A program made the position numbers and the translations under genes. This document shows, one piece after another, positions 1-8,153 of a DNA stretch of 64,000 nucleotides. The notes under the pieces are model-generated. The model searched no databases. It had not been told where the DNA came from and saw only the letters and a program-made list of their open reading frames with translations. Origin of the DNA: Flavobacterium sp. 9 (lineage in GTDB: Bacteria; Bacteroidota; Bacteroidia; Flavobacteriales; Flavobacteriaceae); contig NZ_PEEU01000001.1 in assembly GCF_002754195.1 (NCBI RefSeq), forward strand, positions 3,224,001 to 3,288,000. Direction: 5' to 3'. Every line of letters begins with the position of its first letter. Within the stretch, counting starts at the first letter, position 1.

Positions 1-675
1 AAACAACCTTTTAAAGCGGTAGTCGAAAAAGATAAAACCTATTTTGAAAAAGGAGGAGATAAAGCTTTAATCGAATTGGTTGCTGCAACGCATACTGGTT
101 TAACTGAGGATGAGTTCGAAGCTGATGCAAAAGAGTTTTTTGCAGGCGCTCAATATCCGGGCAAAAATGTTCCTTTAAAACAAATTAGATATCAGCCACA
201 ATTAGAGTTATTGAATTATTTACGTGCAAACGGTTTCAAAACTTTTATTGTTACTGGCGGAACAGTAGAATTGGTTCGTGCCATTTCGCAGGATTTTTAT
301 GGTATTCCAAAAGATCAGGTTGTGGGTACATCTTTCAAATATACATTTGATGATGCAGCTAATAGTATAAAAAGAGAACCAGCTTTGGATCATTTTAATG
401 ATAAAGAAGGAAAACCTGTTGGTATACAGTTGCATATAGGTCAAAGACCTGTTTTTGCTTGCGGGAACGAAGGCGGAGCTGGTGATCTTGCCATGCTAAG
501 ATATTCTCAGGGAAACAAATATCCTTCGTTTCAAATGATTGTCAATCACAATGACTCTATTAGAGAATATAGCTATCAGGAAAAAGACAATTTATCCTTG
601 AATACCGCTGCTAAATACAAGTATCATATAATCAGTATGAAAGACGACTGGAAAAAGATTTTCCCAGATAAATAA
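1..675 (+). CDS. HAD-family phosphatase, 5' end outside window
   Basis: The reading frame is open from base 1, so the true start lies upstream and the first aspartate motif (DxDxT) of the haloacid dehalogenase fold is not visible. What remains shows the second HAD motif (FIVTGG, with the conserved Thr) and a C-terminal GNEGGAGDLAML stretch that corresponds to the magnesium-binding motif IV. This layout matches the phosphoserine-phosphatase-like branch, which hydrolyses small phosphate esters; the substrate cannot be read from sequence. In related genomes such genes can sit beside DUF1254 and transporter genes, as here, but that link is my inference. A TTG at 76 is an internal codon, not a convincing start. 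Confidence 0.8.
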   Translation, partial: KQPFKAVVEKDKTYFEKGGDKALIELVAATHTGLTEDEFEADAKEFFAGAQYPGKNVPLKQIRYQPQLELLNYLRANGFKTFIVTGGTVELVRAISQDFYGIPKDQVVGTSFKYTFDDAANSIKREPALDHFNDKEGKPVGIQLHIGQRPVFACGNEGGAGDLAMLRYSQGNKYPSFQMIVNHNDSIREYSYQEKDNLSLNTAAKYKYHIISMKDDWKKIFPDK

Positions 676-690
676 TTAGGAACTAATCAG

Positions 691-739
691 AATTAAAAGG
701 GAACAACTTTTACAAGTTGAAGGTTGTTTCGTTTTAATT
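691..739 (+). terminator. Putative terminator hairpin after the HAD gene
   Basis: Two arms of about 17 bases (AATTAAAAGGGAACAAC at 691 and its imperfect complement ending at 739) can pair around an inner CAACTT/AAGTTG stem. The right arm is T-rich, as expected of an intrinsic terminator. It lies 16 bases after the stop codon. Confidence 0.55.
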
Positions 740-913
740 TTAAAACTGGTTAAAAAAGAATTCAAATGAGAAGAGCACCAATTCTGAGAATTTCAGTACC
801 TCTTTAAAAGAAAGAAAATATTTACTTTTTGTTTTTCGCAGTCATTAAAGTAGTATTTTTATCGTTAAAATAATTTTATCTTTTTTGGAGATAAAATTTT
901 AAAATAAAATATT

Positions 914-1471
914 ATGAAAAATACAAGATTTTATGTTGTTCCAAGGTTGTTGTTTAGTACAGCTTTTTTTCTTTTAAATTTTGCAGTTTTTGCTCAGGAA
1001 GCAGCTCCAAAACCAGGATCAAGCGCTCAGGAATTAGCAGATAAACTAGCAAATCCGGTAGCAAGTTTGATAAGTGTACCCTTGCAAAATAATCTTACTT
1101 ATGGTATTGGGCCTTATAATGGATCGAAATACACTATAAACATACAACCCGTAATTCCGTTTAAATTAACCGATAATCTAAATCTAATTACGCGTTATAT
1201 TCTACCAGTTGTTGATCAACGAGATATTACAGGCGAAAACACCAATCAGTTTGGGTTAAGTGATGCAACCGTAACAGCTTTTTTTGCACCTAAAACTAAA
1301 GGAATTATTTTAGGATTTGGACCGGCATTTTTGGTACCAACCGCTACCGATAAACTTTTAGGGACAGAGAAATTTGGAGTTGGACCAAGTGCTTTAGTGA
1401 TGCATCAGGGAAAAGGGCTTTCAGTAGGTTTTATTGCCAATCAAATTTGGTCTGGAGTTGCTACATTTACT
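914..1471 (+). pseudogene. Outer-membrane transporter-like protein, 3' end lost at IS element
   Basis: The frame starts with a clear signal peptide (hydrophobic core, cleavage near FAQ at residue 28) followed by beta-strand-rich sequence with alternating hydrophobic residues (ITRYILPVVDQ, GIILGFGPAFLVPTA). This resembles the flavobacterial transporter / phenol-degradation MetA-like outer-membrane beta-barrel group. The frame runs into the IS element and stops at 1480 after only 188 codons. Family members usually run on for roughly another 60-90 residues with the last strands and a terminal aromatic residue. The sequence on the far side of the IS belongs to a different family, so the missing 3' end is not in the window. 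Probably non-functional. Confidence 0.75.
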
Positions 1472-1520
1472 GGGACATAAATTTTAAGACTGTTTAAATA
1501 AAAATAAATATCTTAGAATT

Positions 1521-1823
1521 ATGAAAAAACGAGTTTACAGTGCTGAGTTTAAATCATCAGCAGTACGATTAAGTTACGAGCGAGAAAACATCAAAGAATT
1601 AGCAGATGAACTAGGCGTCCAGGTAGAGCGTATTTATAAATGGAGGTCTTCTCAAAAAACATTTACTAATCTACAACCAATTATTTCTAAAAAGACAGAG
1701 ATAGATTCTTTAGAAGTAAAACAATTACGAAAAGCCCTTAAAGAAAAAGAATTAGAGCTTGAGATATTAAAAAAGGCCGTTCACATCTTTTCCAAGAGCG
1801 ATGGGAAATCTACCAATTTATAG
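1521..1823 (+). CDS. IS3-family transposase OrfA
   Basis: A 100-residue protein with an N-terminal helix-turn-helix of the IS3 OrfA (HTH_Tnp_1) type: the KKRVYSAEFKSSAVRLSYE opening, then an ELADELGVQVERIYKWR recognition segment. A leucine-zipper-like coiled coil follows (residues about 65-92, LEVKQLRKALKEKELELEIL). OrfA binds the terminal repeats and, alone, usually dampens transposition. The frame contains the slippery run that shifts ribosomes into orfB. The gene is intact. Confidence 0.92.
   Translation: MKKRVYSAEFKSSAVRLSYERENIKELADELGVQVERIYKWRSSQKTFTNLQPIISKKTEIDSLEVKQLRKALKEKELELEILKKAVHIFSKSDGKSTNL
1769..1775 (+). promoter_or_regulatory. Programmed -1 ribosomal frameshift site (A AAA AAG)
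   Basis: The heptamer AAAAAAG is in the exact zero-frame phasing for simultaneous -1 slippage (codons AAA at 1770 and AAG at 1773). After the slip, the -1 frame reads without a stop through GRSHLFQERWEIYQFI and HYPIEKMC-like sequence into orfB, giving the OrfAB fusion transposase. This is the classical IS3 mechanism. Confidence 0.85.
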
Positions 1824-1855
1824 TCAGCTATAAACATTTATATCCTATTGAAAAG

Positions 1856-2686
1856 ATGTGCAGCGTTTTAAAAGTAAGCCGAAGTAGTTATTATAGATGG
1901 TTCAGTGGCGGTCCTTCTAATAGATTTATAGAAAATAGTCTATTTACAGATTTAATAAAAGAAGTTTTTGATCTAAGCAGTCAAACTTACGGAAGTCCCA
2001 GAATAGCGGAACAGCTAAAAAGAAAAGGATATAAAATATCCAAAAGGAAAGTTGCTAAATTGATGCTTCTTAATGGCTGGAGAAGTAAACTTAAAAGACG
2101 CTTTAAAGTAACCACAGATTCTAATCATCGATATCCAGTGTGCAGTAATCATCTCAATAGAAATTTTACACCAAAATCACTTAATGAGGTTTGGGTGTCT
2201 GATATAACCTATATAAGAACAGCTGCCGGCTGGTTATATCTTACTACTATTATTGATTTATATGACAGGCAGGTTATAGGATGGTCATTAAGCACACGAA
2301 TGTATACCGATCAAACGATTATTCCAGCTTGGAAAATGGCAGTATCAAAAAGAGAAATAACAGAATCTTTACTTTTTCATTCAGATAGAGGAATACAATA
2401 TGCTTCGATAGAATTCAGAAAATTGATTAATAAAAATACTTTAATCACTCAAAGTATGAGTAGAAAAGCTAATTGTTGGGATAATGCTGTAGCTGAAAGT
2501 TTTTTCAAGACCCTTAAAGCAGAACTTATCTATCAGCATAAATTCACAACCATTGAAGAAGCTAAATTAGCAGTCTTTGAATATATAGAAGTATGGTATA
2601 ATAGAAAACGTCTGCATTCTTCTTTGGGATATAAAACACCTAAAGAAATGGAACTAGAATTTTATAAAATAGAAAGTGTAGCATAG
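1856..2686 (+). CDS. IS3-family transposase OrfB (DDE integrase, read as OrfAB)
   Basis: This is the catalytic part of the transposase with an rve integrase core. The DDE residues are visible as WVSDITYI (first Asp), FHSDRGIQYAS (second Asp) and CWDNAVAESFFKTLK (Glu). An HTH_21 segment (IAEQLKRKGYKISKRKVAKLM) precedes the core. The ATG at 1856 is the first methionine in frame, but the open frame extends back to 1775 with typical OrfB N-terminal residues, so the working protein is the orfA-orfB fusion made by frameshifting. No stop or frameshift breaks the core, so the element may still be active. Confidence 0.92.
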   Translation: MCSVLKVSRSSYYRWFSGGPSNRFIENSLFTDLIKEVFDLSSQTYGSPRIAEQLKRKGYKISKRKVAKLMLLNGWRSKLKRRFKVTTDSNHRYPVCSNHLNRNFTPKSLNEVWVSDITYIRTAAGWLYLTTIIDLYDRQVIGWSLSTRMYTDQTIIPAWKMAVSKREITESLLFHSDRGIQYASIEFRKLINKNTLITQSMSRKANCWDNAVAESFFKTLKAELIYQHKFTTIEEAKLAVFEYIEVWYNRKRLHSSLGYKTPKEMELEFYKIESVA

Positions 2687-2705
2687 GTCTTAGAAAATTT
2701 GTCCG

Positions 2706-3541
2706 ACTTTTTGTTGCAAGTCCAATTGAAAGGAACGCCGGATGTAGCACAAAAGCTTCAGAAACAATTTACGTTTACTGTTCCGGACGGAATTAAAATT
2801 GCACCGCCAATAACAATTCCGGAATTTACACCAAAAGCACCAATAGCCGGAGAGATTTTCGATAAAGTCGAAGAAGTAATCAATTCTTATCCTGACACAA
2901 ATCCTAAAGCAAAAGAATATCGGGAAAAAGCCATTGCGGTTAGTAAATATGCTAAAGCAGATGACAAAGCCAAAGCACATATAGATGAAGTGATTAAAAC
3001 AAAGGCAATTCCAGCATTTTTGGCTGGAGCAAAAGGCTTTGGTACACAAAAAGGAGGCTGGTCAGTAACGTATGTTGCCGGAAAATTTGGCGATGATATT
3101 ATGGCCAGAGACATTATCAATTATGGAGGTTTATGGGCAAATCAAATTCAGGAAGCGATTTATTTTATTGGACTTACAGATAGTAATAAACAACCATTAA
3201 ATGGTGATAAAGTTTATGAAATTAAGTTTCCAAAAGATCAATTACCAGATTTAGCAGTCAATGCATTTTGGTCCGTAACCTTATATAGTGTTCCGGATTA
3301 CAGAGTTGTTGATAATAAACTAAAAAGATACAATTTGAATAATGTTTCGAATTTAAAGAAAAACCCTGATGGTTCTTTGAGTATTTGGCTGGCTTCGTCA
3401 TTGCCTAAAGACGCGCCTCAAAGCAATTGGTTACCAACTCCTGCAGGCAAAGGTTTTTCTTTAAACCTACGTTTGTATGTTTCGAAAAAAGAAGTTCTGG
3501 ACGGAAAATGGTTTCCTGCTCCAATCGAAGAAAAGAAGTAA
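2706..3541 (+). pseudogene. DUF1254/DUF1214 protein, N-terminal half removed at IS element
   Basis: The open frame enters from the IS right end (a TTG at 2699 lies inside the IS). It encodes about 278 residues ending in a DUF1214 domain, seen as AFWSVTLYSVPDYRVV, NPDGSLSIWL and SNWLPTPAGKGFSLNLRLY. The intact paralogue immediately downstream (3580) has the same C-terminal motifs but also an N-terminal DUF1254 domain and a lipoprotein signal. Here the signal and much of DUF1254 are missing, roughly 150-200 codons. Without a signal peptide it is unlikely to reach the envelope. It was presumably a tandem duplicate of the next gene. Confidence 0.8.
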
Positions 3542-3579
3542 CTACATATTGTAATTAAAGAGAAAAAAATAAAAGTAAA

Positions 3580-5070
3580 ATGAAAAAATCACTTATAATA
3601 TTGTTCACCTTTTTACTGCTTGTAAGTTGTAAAAAAGAAGAGACTACTAAAGAAACATCTCAGGATAATTTGGTATCCGGAGACACCACGACTGTTAGAA
3701 AAGGCGTTCCTGCCGGACCAATGGCAAATACGATATTGACAGATGAATATGTTAAACATATTGGTACTTTGGCTTATTTATGGGGCTGGCCAATGACAAA
3801 CATTCATAACAGGAAAGTAATGTTTGATAAACTTCCCGGGCCATTATATAAAGGTGGAGTTGTGCCATTGAGCCCGCCGAATCAATTGTGTATGCTTACT
3901 GATTATATAAAGCCAGGTGAAAAAGATGTCACTTGTCCAAATCAGGATGTAGTTTATGGTTTTGGTTTAACCGATTTTTCAAAAGGTGATGCATTAGTAA
4001 TTCAGGTACCGGATTTTGGAGATCGTTTTTGGGTGTATCAAGTATGTAATCAACGTACAGATGGTTATGCTTCTTTAGGAAAAATGTACGGAACAAAACC
4101 CGGATTTTATTTGCTAGCAGGATCAAAATGGAATGGGAAAGTTCCAGACGGAATTACTGCTGTATTTAAATGTGATACTGATTTGGGAGTTGTAATTCCG
4201 CGAGTTTTTCAAACCGATGATCCAGTTGATAAAAAAGCAGTTCAACCCATTATTCAAAAAATATTAATGTATTCTTTGAGTGAGTTTGATGGAAAAGTAA
4301 AAACAAAAGACTGGACAAAAATTCCTGTTTTACCGGCAGAAGCGAGCACAAGTAACGAAGAAACGAAATGGGTTAAACCAGAAGTGTTTTTTGATGAATT
4401 GCCGATTATCTTAAAAGAGGTTCCGCCTTTACCCGGTGAAGAAGCTATTTATGGACAAATTCAATCTGTTCTTGCGGCGGCTGCAAAAGATCCTAAAATT
4501 AAAAATGTATTAAAACAAGCAGCAATAGAAGCAGATCAAAAGTTAATTAATCCTTTGTTTCAATTCTCAAATGTTGGTTATCGTCTTAAAGACAATTGGA
4601 CAACTCAAGGAAACGGAGCACAATTTGGCTTAGATTATCTAACAAGAACGGCTTGCGCAAAGGCTAATATTTTTGTGAATAAACCTAACGAAACCAAGTA
4701 TTTCTATCTGGACAACGATGCTGCCGGAACAAGACTGCAAGGTAATAGTAAATACACCATAACTTTTGCAAAAGGAGAAATCCCGCCCGTAAATGGTTTT
4801 TGGTCACTTACATTATACAATCAATATCATTTCTTTTCGCCTAATTCAATCAATCGATTTTCGTTAGGAACTAAGAATAAAGATTTAAAATATAATCCTG
4901 ATGGATCGTTGACTCTTTATGTTCAAAATACAGAACCAGAGAAAGACAAAGTAAGCAATTGGCTGCCTTCGCCTAAAGAAACATTCTCTTTATATATTAG
5001 ATGTTATGGGCCGGAAGATCGAGTAATAAAAGGGAATTGGTTGCCTCCGGCAGTTTTAAAAGCAAAGTAA
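3580..5070 (+). CDS. DUF1254/DUF1214 domain lipoprotein
   Basis: A 496-residue lipoprotein: the N-terminus has a hydrophobic helix and a lipobox LVSC (Cys17). DUF1254 covers about residues 60-190 (YLWGWPMTNIHNR, NQLCMLTDYIKPGEKDVTCPNQDVVYG, FGDRFWVYQV). DUF1214 covers about 370-490 (GFWSLTLYN, NPDGSLTLYVQ, NWLPSPKETFSLYIRCY). The pair of domains is widespread in bacteria and often tied to envelope or stress loci, but no reaction is established. It lies 38 bases after the truncated paralogue, so the two were a tandem pair. It is probably anchored in the inner leaflet of the outer membrane. Confidence 0.85.
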   Translation: MKKSLIILFTFLLLVSCKKEETTKETSQDNLVSGDTTTVRKGVPAGPMANTILTDEYVKHIGTLAYLWGWPMTNIHNRKVMFDKLPGPLYKGGVVPLSPPNQLCMLTDYIKPGEKDVTCPNQDVVYGFGLTDFSKGDALVIQVPDFGDRFWVYQVCNQRTDGYASLGKMYGTKPGFYLLAGSKWNGKVPDGITAVFKCDTDLGVVIPRVFQTDDPVDKKAVQPIIQKILMYSLSEFDGKVKTKDWTKIPVLPAEASTSNEETKWVKPEVFFDELPIILKEVPPLPGEEAIYGQIQSVLAAAAKDPKIKNVLKQAAIEADQKLINPLFQFSNVGYRLKDNWTTQGNGAQFGLDYLTRTACAKANIFVNKPNETKYFYLDNDAAGTRLQGNSKYTITFAKGEIPPVNGFWSLTLYNQYHFFSPNSINRFSLGTKNKDLKYNPDGSLTLYVQNTEPEKDKVSNWLPSPKETFSLYIRCYGPEDRVIKGNWLPPAVLKAK

Positions 5071-5172
5071 AAATTTGTTTTGATTCAGGTTCTTTGGCAA
5101 AAGAATTCATATAAAATTTTCAATGACGTTTCAATAATAATTTAAGCAATTAAAAACTAATTTGATTGATCA

Positions 5173-5958
5173 ATGAAGAGAACCAATAGTTATAAAACCC
5201 TGTTTATTACAATTGTATTGACTCTTTTTTGCGGTGCTGAAATACATGCTCAAAAAATGGCGCAAAATGTAGCAGCTTGGGTTGGTTACGAAATGTATTT
5301 GCCTTTTAAAGAAGACGGAAGATGGGGTTTATTGTTAGAAGGATATTCTAAAGGCAATGATTTTGTATCAGAACTTCAGGGATCTTTTTATCGTGTAGGA
5401 GCCAACTATTATCTTAAAAACGGAAATCGTTTTGGAGCAGGAGTAGCCTATCAATGGGATTTGCCTTATGATGAGGTTTCATTGCCTTATAACAATCCGG
5501 ATTACAGGATATATGAGCAATTTATTTGGCGTATTGTCAAAAAAGAAGGAAACGAAGTTTGGTCACAACGCTTTAGAATGGAGCAACGCTGGCTAGGTCG
5601 AAAAGACGATCCAAATAGTACAAGCGATCATTTTGATTATTACAAATTCGAAAATACGTTTCGATATCAGGTTCGTTATCAATATTGGTTTAAACCGAGA
5701 TGGGCGGCTGTTATTTATGATGAACTTCATATTAGAACCAATGCAGCAAGTAACGATGAAAATTATCTGGATCAAAACAGATTGTATTTAGGTGGAGCTT
5801 ATAGTCTGGATAAGAGAAGAGAAATTAGAATGGAATTGGGTTATATGAATCAGATCTTTTTTAAATCGCCTGATACAGAAAGTGGTTTAAGCCGAATGAA
5901 TCATACAATCCGAATTACATTAACGACAGATTTGCCTTTTAAAAGAAAAGAAAATTAA
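5173..5958 (+). CDS. DUF2490 domain outer-membrane protein
   Basis: A 261-residue protein with a signal peptide (cleavage near IHAQ, residue 27) followed by short amphipathic beta strands rich in Tyr, Trp and Arg (WSQRFRMEQRWLGR, FRYQVRYQYWF, GAYSLDKRREIRMELGYMNQIFF). This is the pattern of DUF2490, a predicted small beta-barrel of Bacteroidota and Proteobacteria. It ends 5 bases before the DUF2252 gene and is surely co-transcribed with it. The barrel fold is a family-level inference; no transported substrate is known. Confidence 0.8.
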   Translation: MKRTNSYKTLFITIVLTLFCGAEIHAQKMAQNVAAWVGYEMYLPFKEDGRWGLLLEGYSKGNDFVSELQGSFYRVGANYYLKNGNRFGAGVAYQWDLPYDEVSLPYNNPDYRIYEQFIWRIVKKEGNEVWSQRFRMEQRWLGRKDDPNSTSDHFDYYKFENTFRYQVRYQYWFKPRWAAVIYDELHIRTNAASNDENYLDQNRLYLGGAYSLDKRREIRMELGYMNQIFFKSPDTESGLSRMNHTIRITLTTDLPFKRKEN

Positions 5959-5963
5959 AAGTT

Positions 5964-7364
5964 ATGACTGACGAATCTAAAGATAATATCGAAGACAGAT
6001 TTGATCCTGCACTATCAAAAGCACATCGTTTTGATCAGGGTGTTGCGGTTAGAAAAGTTACGCCTCGTTCAGTCCATCAGGAATGGAATCCGGCAGAAAA
6101 TCGCGAAGATCCAATCGAAATTTTAATTAAAACGAGTATTGGAAGAATCGAAAGTTTATTGCCAATTCGATACACCCGAATGATGGAATCGCCTTTTGCA
6201 TTCTTTAGAGGATCTGCAGCAATTATGGCAGCAGATTTAGCACAAACGCCTAATACAGGAATTGATCTTCAGCTTTGTGGCGATTGTCATTTAATGAATT
6301 TTGGAGGTTTTGCAACGCCGGAACGTAAACTGGTCTTTGATATTAATGATTTTGATGAAACATTTCCGGGACCTTGGGAATGGGATGTAAAACGACTTGC
6401 AGCCAGTTTTGTAATTGCCGGAAGATGGAAAAAATTTACGAATAAAGTTTGTAAAGAATTTGCGTGGAATGTTGCGGACAGTTACAAAAGGCATATGCTG
6501 GAATACAGCAAATTATCGGCATTACAGATTTGGTATGCTGATATTGATCTTGCCGAATTGATCGAAAGAGGTGAAGACGAAGAGATAAAATCATTTCAGC
6601 AAAAACGGATAAAAAAAGCAGCAGAATATACTGCGCACGAAAAAGAGTTTGCAAAAATGACTTATCAGGAAGGTTCACGTGCCCGAATAAAAGATGATCC
6701 GCCTTTGATATATCACCCAGCAGGAGAAGAAGGAAAACGAATTTTAAAAGAAGCTGAAACTATCCATAAGCGTTATCTCGAAACGTTGTCTGATGAGAAA
6801 AAAGTCCTTTTAAGTAGATATACTTTGCATGATTTGGCAATAAAAGTGGTAGGCGTAGGAAGCGTGGGAACACTTTGCGGAATTAGTTTATTAATGTCGG
6901 CTACAGGCGAACCTATTTTTTTACAGTTTAAAGAAGCAAGACAAAGCGTGTTAGAACCTAATGTAAAAGTCAAAGGAAAATACAGTCATCAAGGCGAAAG
7001 AATTGTGATGGGACAAAAACTGATGCAATCAGCATCGGATATGTTTTTGGGTTGGACAAACGATGATCATGGTAAATTCTTTTACATACGTCAATTGCGT
7101 GATGCCAAAGTAAAACCTGTTCTTGAGATTATGAAGGCTAAAAACATGGCAGATTATGCAAAAGCCTGCGGATGGGCACTTGCAAGAGCACACGCTCGTA
7201 CAGGAGATCCATCTGTTTTGTCTGGATACATCGGGAAAAGTAATGAATTTGCTAATGCGATTTCGAGATTTTCTATTTCGTATGCCAATCAAAATGAATC
7301 AGATTACAATAGAATGTTAGAAGCAATAAAAGAAGGAAGATTGCCTATTTCATCGGAAGTCTAA
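5964..7364 (+). CDS. DUF2252 family protein (kinase-like fold)
   Basis: A 466-residue cytoplasmic protein without a signal peptide. DUF2252 hallmarks are PFAFFRGSAAIMAADLA, LCGDCHLMNFGGFATPERKLVFDINDFDET (residues about 95-125, the catalytic-loop-like HxxN and DxxDFD) and WDVKRLAASF. The family is distantly related to aminoglycoside phosphotransferase / protein-kinase folds, so an ATP-dependent phosphotransfer is plausible but unproved. The GDCHLMNFG stretch would correspond to the HxDxxxxN-type loop and the DINDFD stretch to the metal-binding Asp. It is the only clearly cytoplasmic protein in a run of envelope proteins, 5 bases after DUF2490. Confidence 0.85.
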   Translation: MTDESKDNIEDRFDPALSKAHRFDQGVAVRKVTPRSVHQEWNPAENREDPIEILIKTSIGRIESLLPIRYTRMMESPFAFFRGSAAIMAADLAQTPNTGIDLQLCGDCHLMNFGGFATPERKLVFDINDFDETFPGPWEWDVKRLAASFVIAGRWKKFTNKVCKEFAWNVADSYKRHMLEYSKLSALQIWYADIDLAELIERGEDEEIKSFQQKRIKKAAEYTAHEKEFAKMTYQEGSRARIKDDPPLIYHPAGEEGKRILKEAETIHKRYLETLSDEKKVLLSRYTLHDLAIKVVGVGSVGTLCGISLLMSATGEPIFLQFKEARQSVLEPNVKVKGKYSHQGERIVMGQKLMQSASDMFLGWTNDDHGKFFYIRQLRDAKVKPVLEIMKAKNMADYAKACGWALARAHARTGDPSVLSGYIGKSNEFANAISRFSISYANQNESDYNRMLEAIKEGRLPISSEV

Positions 7365-7393
7365 CTTTTCATTAATTATTTAAAATAGAATAT

Positions 7394-8134
7394 ATGGGTA
7401 AAAAGTTTTTGTTTTTGATGGGCTTTGTGATCCTTACAATCACAGTAAAAGGCCAGACACAGCGTATAGATTCTACGGCTGTTTTTCTATTACATCGGGC
7501 TGGCGAAACTTTGCAGGATATAAAGTCTTGCAGTTTTACAGCCATTACAACTTATGATGTTCCAAATGAAAGTTTAGGGCTCATAAAACATGCGATAACA
7601 GACAAAGTCGCGATTAAATTTCCTGATAAAATGAAGGTTACTTCTGCAGGAGATAAAGGAAATCGAGGTTTATGGTACAACGGAAAAAAACTTAATTATT
7701 ATTCCTTCGATAATAATACCTACGGTTTTACTGCTGCTCCCGGTTCTGTAATTGAAACGATCGATGAGGTAAGCAAAAAGTTCGGAATTGAATTTCCTGG
7801 TGCCGATTTTTTCTATCCAACGTTTTTGCAGGATCTTATTTCAGAACAAGGCAATTTGATCTTTCTGGGAAAAACGATAGTCGACGGACGTGAGTGTTTT
7901 CACATTGCAGGAAGTGATAAAACAAAAAGTTATCAGTTCTGGATAGGAAGCGATGATCTTTTTCTGCCTGTAAAACTTGTAATTATTTATACCACTGACA
8001 AAGACAAACCACAATATGAAGCGCTTTATAAAGACTGGACCATAAATAATGATTATCCGGATTCAATGTTTGAATTTACGACGCCACCAAAAGCTGCAAA
8101 AGTGAAGTTAGCGCCTAGAGAAAGCACAAAATAA
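7394..8134 (+). CDS. DUF2092 domain periplasmic protein
   Basis: A 246-residue protein with an N-terminal signal (MGKKFLFLMGFVILTITVKGQ) and a predicted LolA/LppX-like beta-sheet fold typical of DUF2092 (RAGETLQDIKSCSFTAITTYD, KFPDKMKVTSAGDKGNRGLWYNGK, FHIAGSDKTKSYQFWIGSDDLFLPVKLVI). Proteins with this fold bind lipids or hydrophobic ligands in the periplasm, so a carrier role is a reasonable guess. It sits 29 bases after the DUF2252 gene and 19 bases before the DUF6515 gene, within the same transcription unit. Confidence 0.8.
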   Translation: MGKKFLFLMGFVILTITVKGQTQRIDSTAVFLLHRAGETLQDIKSCSFTAITTYDVPNESLGLIKHAITDKVAIKFPDKMKVTSAGDKGNRGLWYNGKKLNYYSFDNNTYGFTAAPGSVIETIDEVSKKFGIEFPGADFFYPTFLQDLISEQGNLIFLGKTIVDGRECFHIAGSDKTKSYQFWIGSDDLFLPVKLVIIYTTDKDKPQYEALYKDWTINNDYPDSMFEFTTPPKAAKVKLAPRESTK

Positions 8135-8153
8135 TCGTATAAACTCCATAGTT

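Larger units (their letters stand above)
1472..2705 (+). mobile_element. IS3-family insertion sequence
   Basis: The element is about 1.23 kb, with imperfect terminal inverted repeats: left GGGACATAAATTTTAAGAC at 1472, right the complement of CGGACAAATTTTCTAAGAC ending at 2705. Fifteen of 20 positions match if one base outside each end is counted. It carries overlapping orfA and orfB with a -1 frameshift site, the standard IS3 plan. A 3-base ACT flanks both ends (1469-1471 and 2706-2708), the right size for an IS3 target duplication. However, the two flanks belong to unrelated truncated genes, so a deletion has probably occurred as well. The exact ends are uncertain by one or two bases. Confidence 0.88.

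Noticed and set aside
1472..2705. Simple IS insertion within a single gene
   Set aside because: Joining the flanks without the IS puts the two halves out of frame, and they belong to different families.
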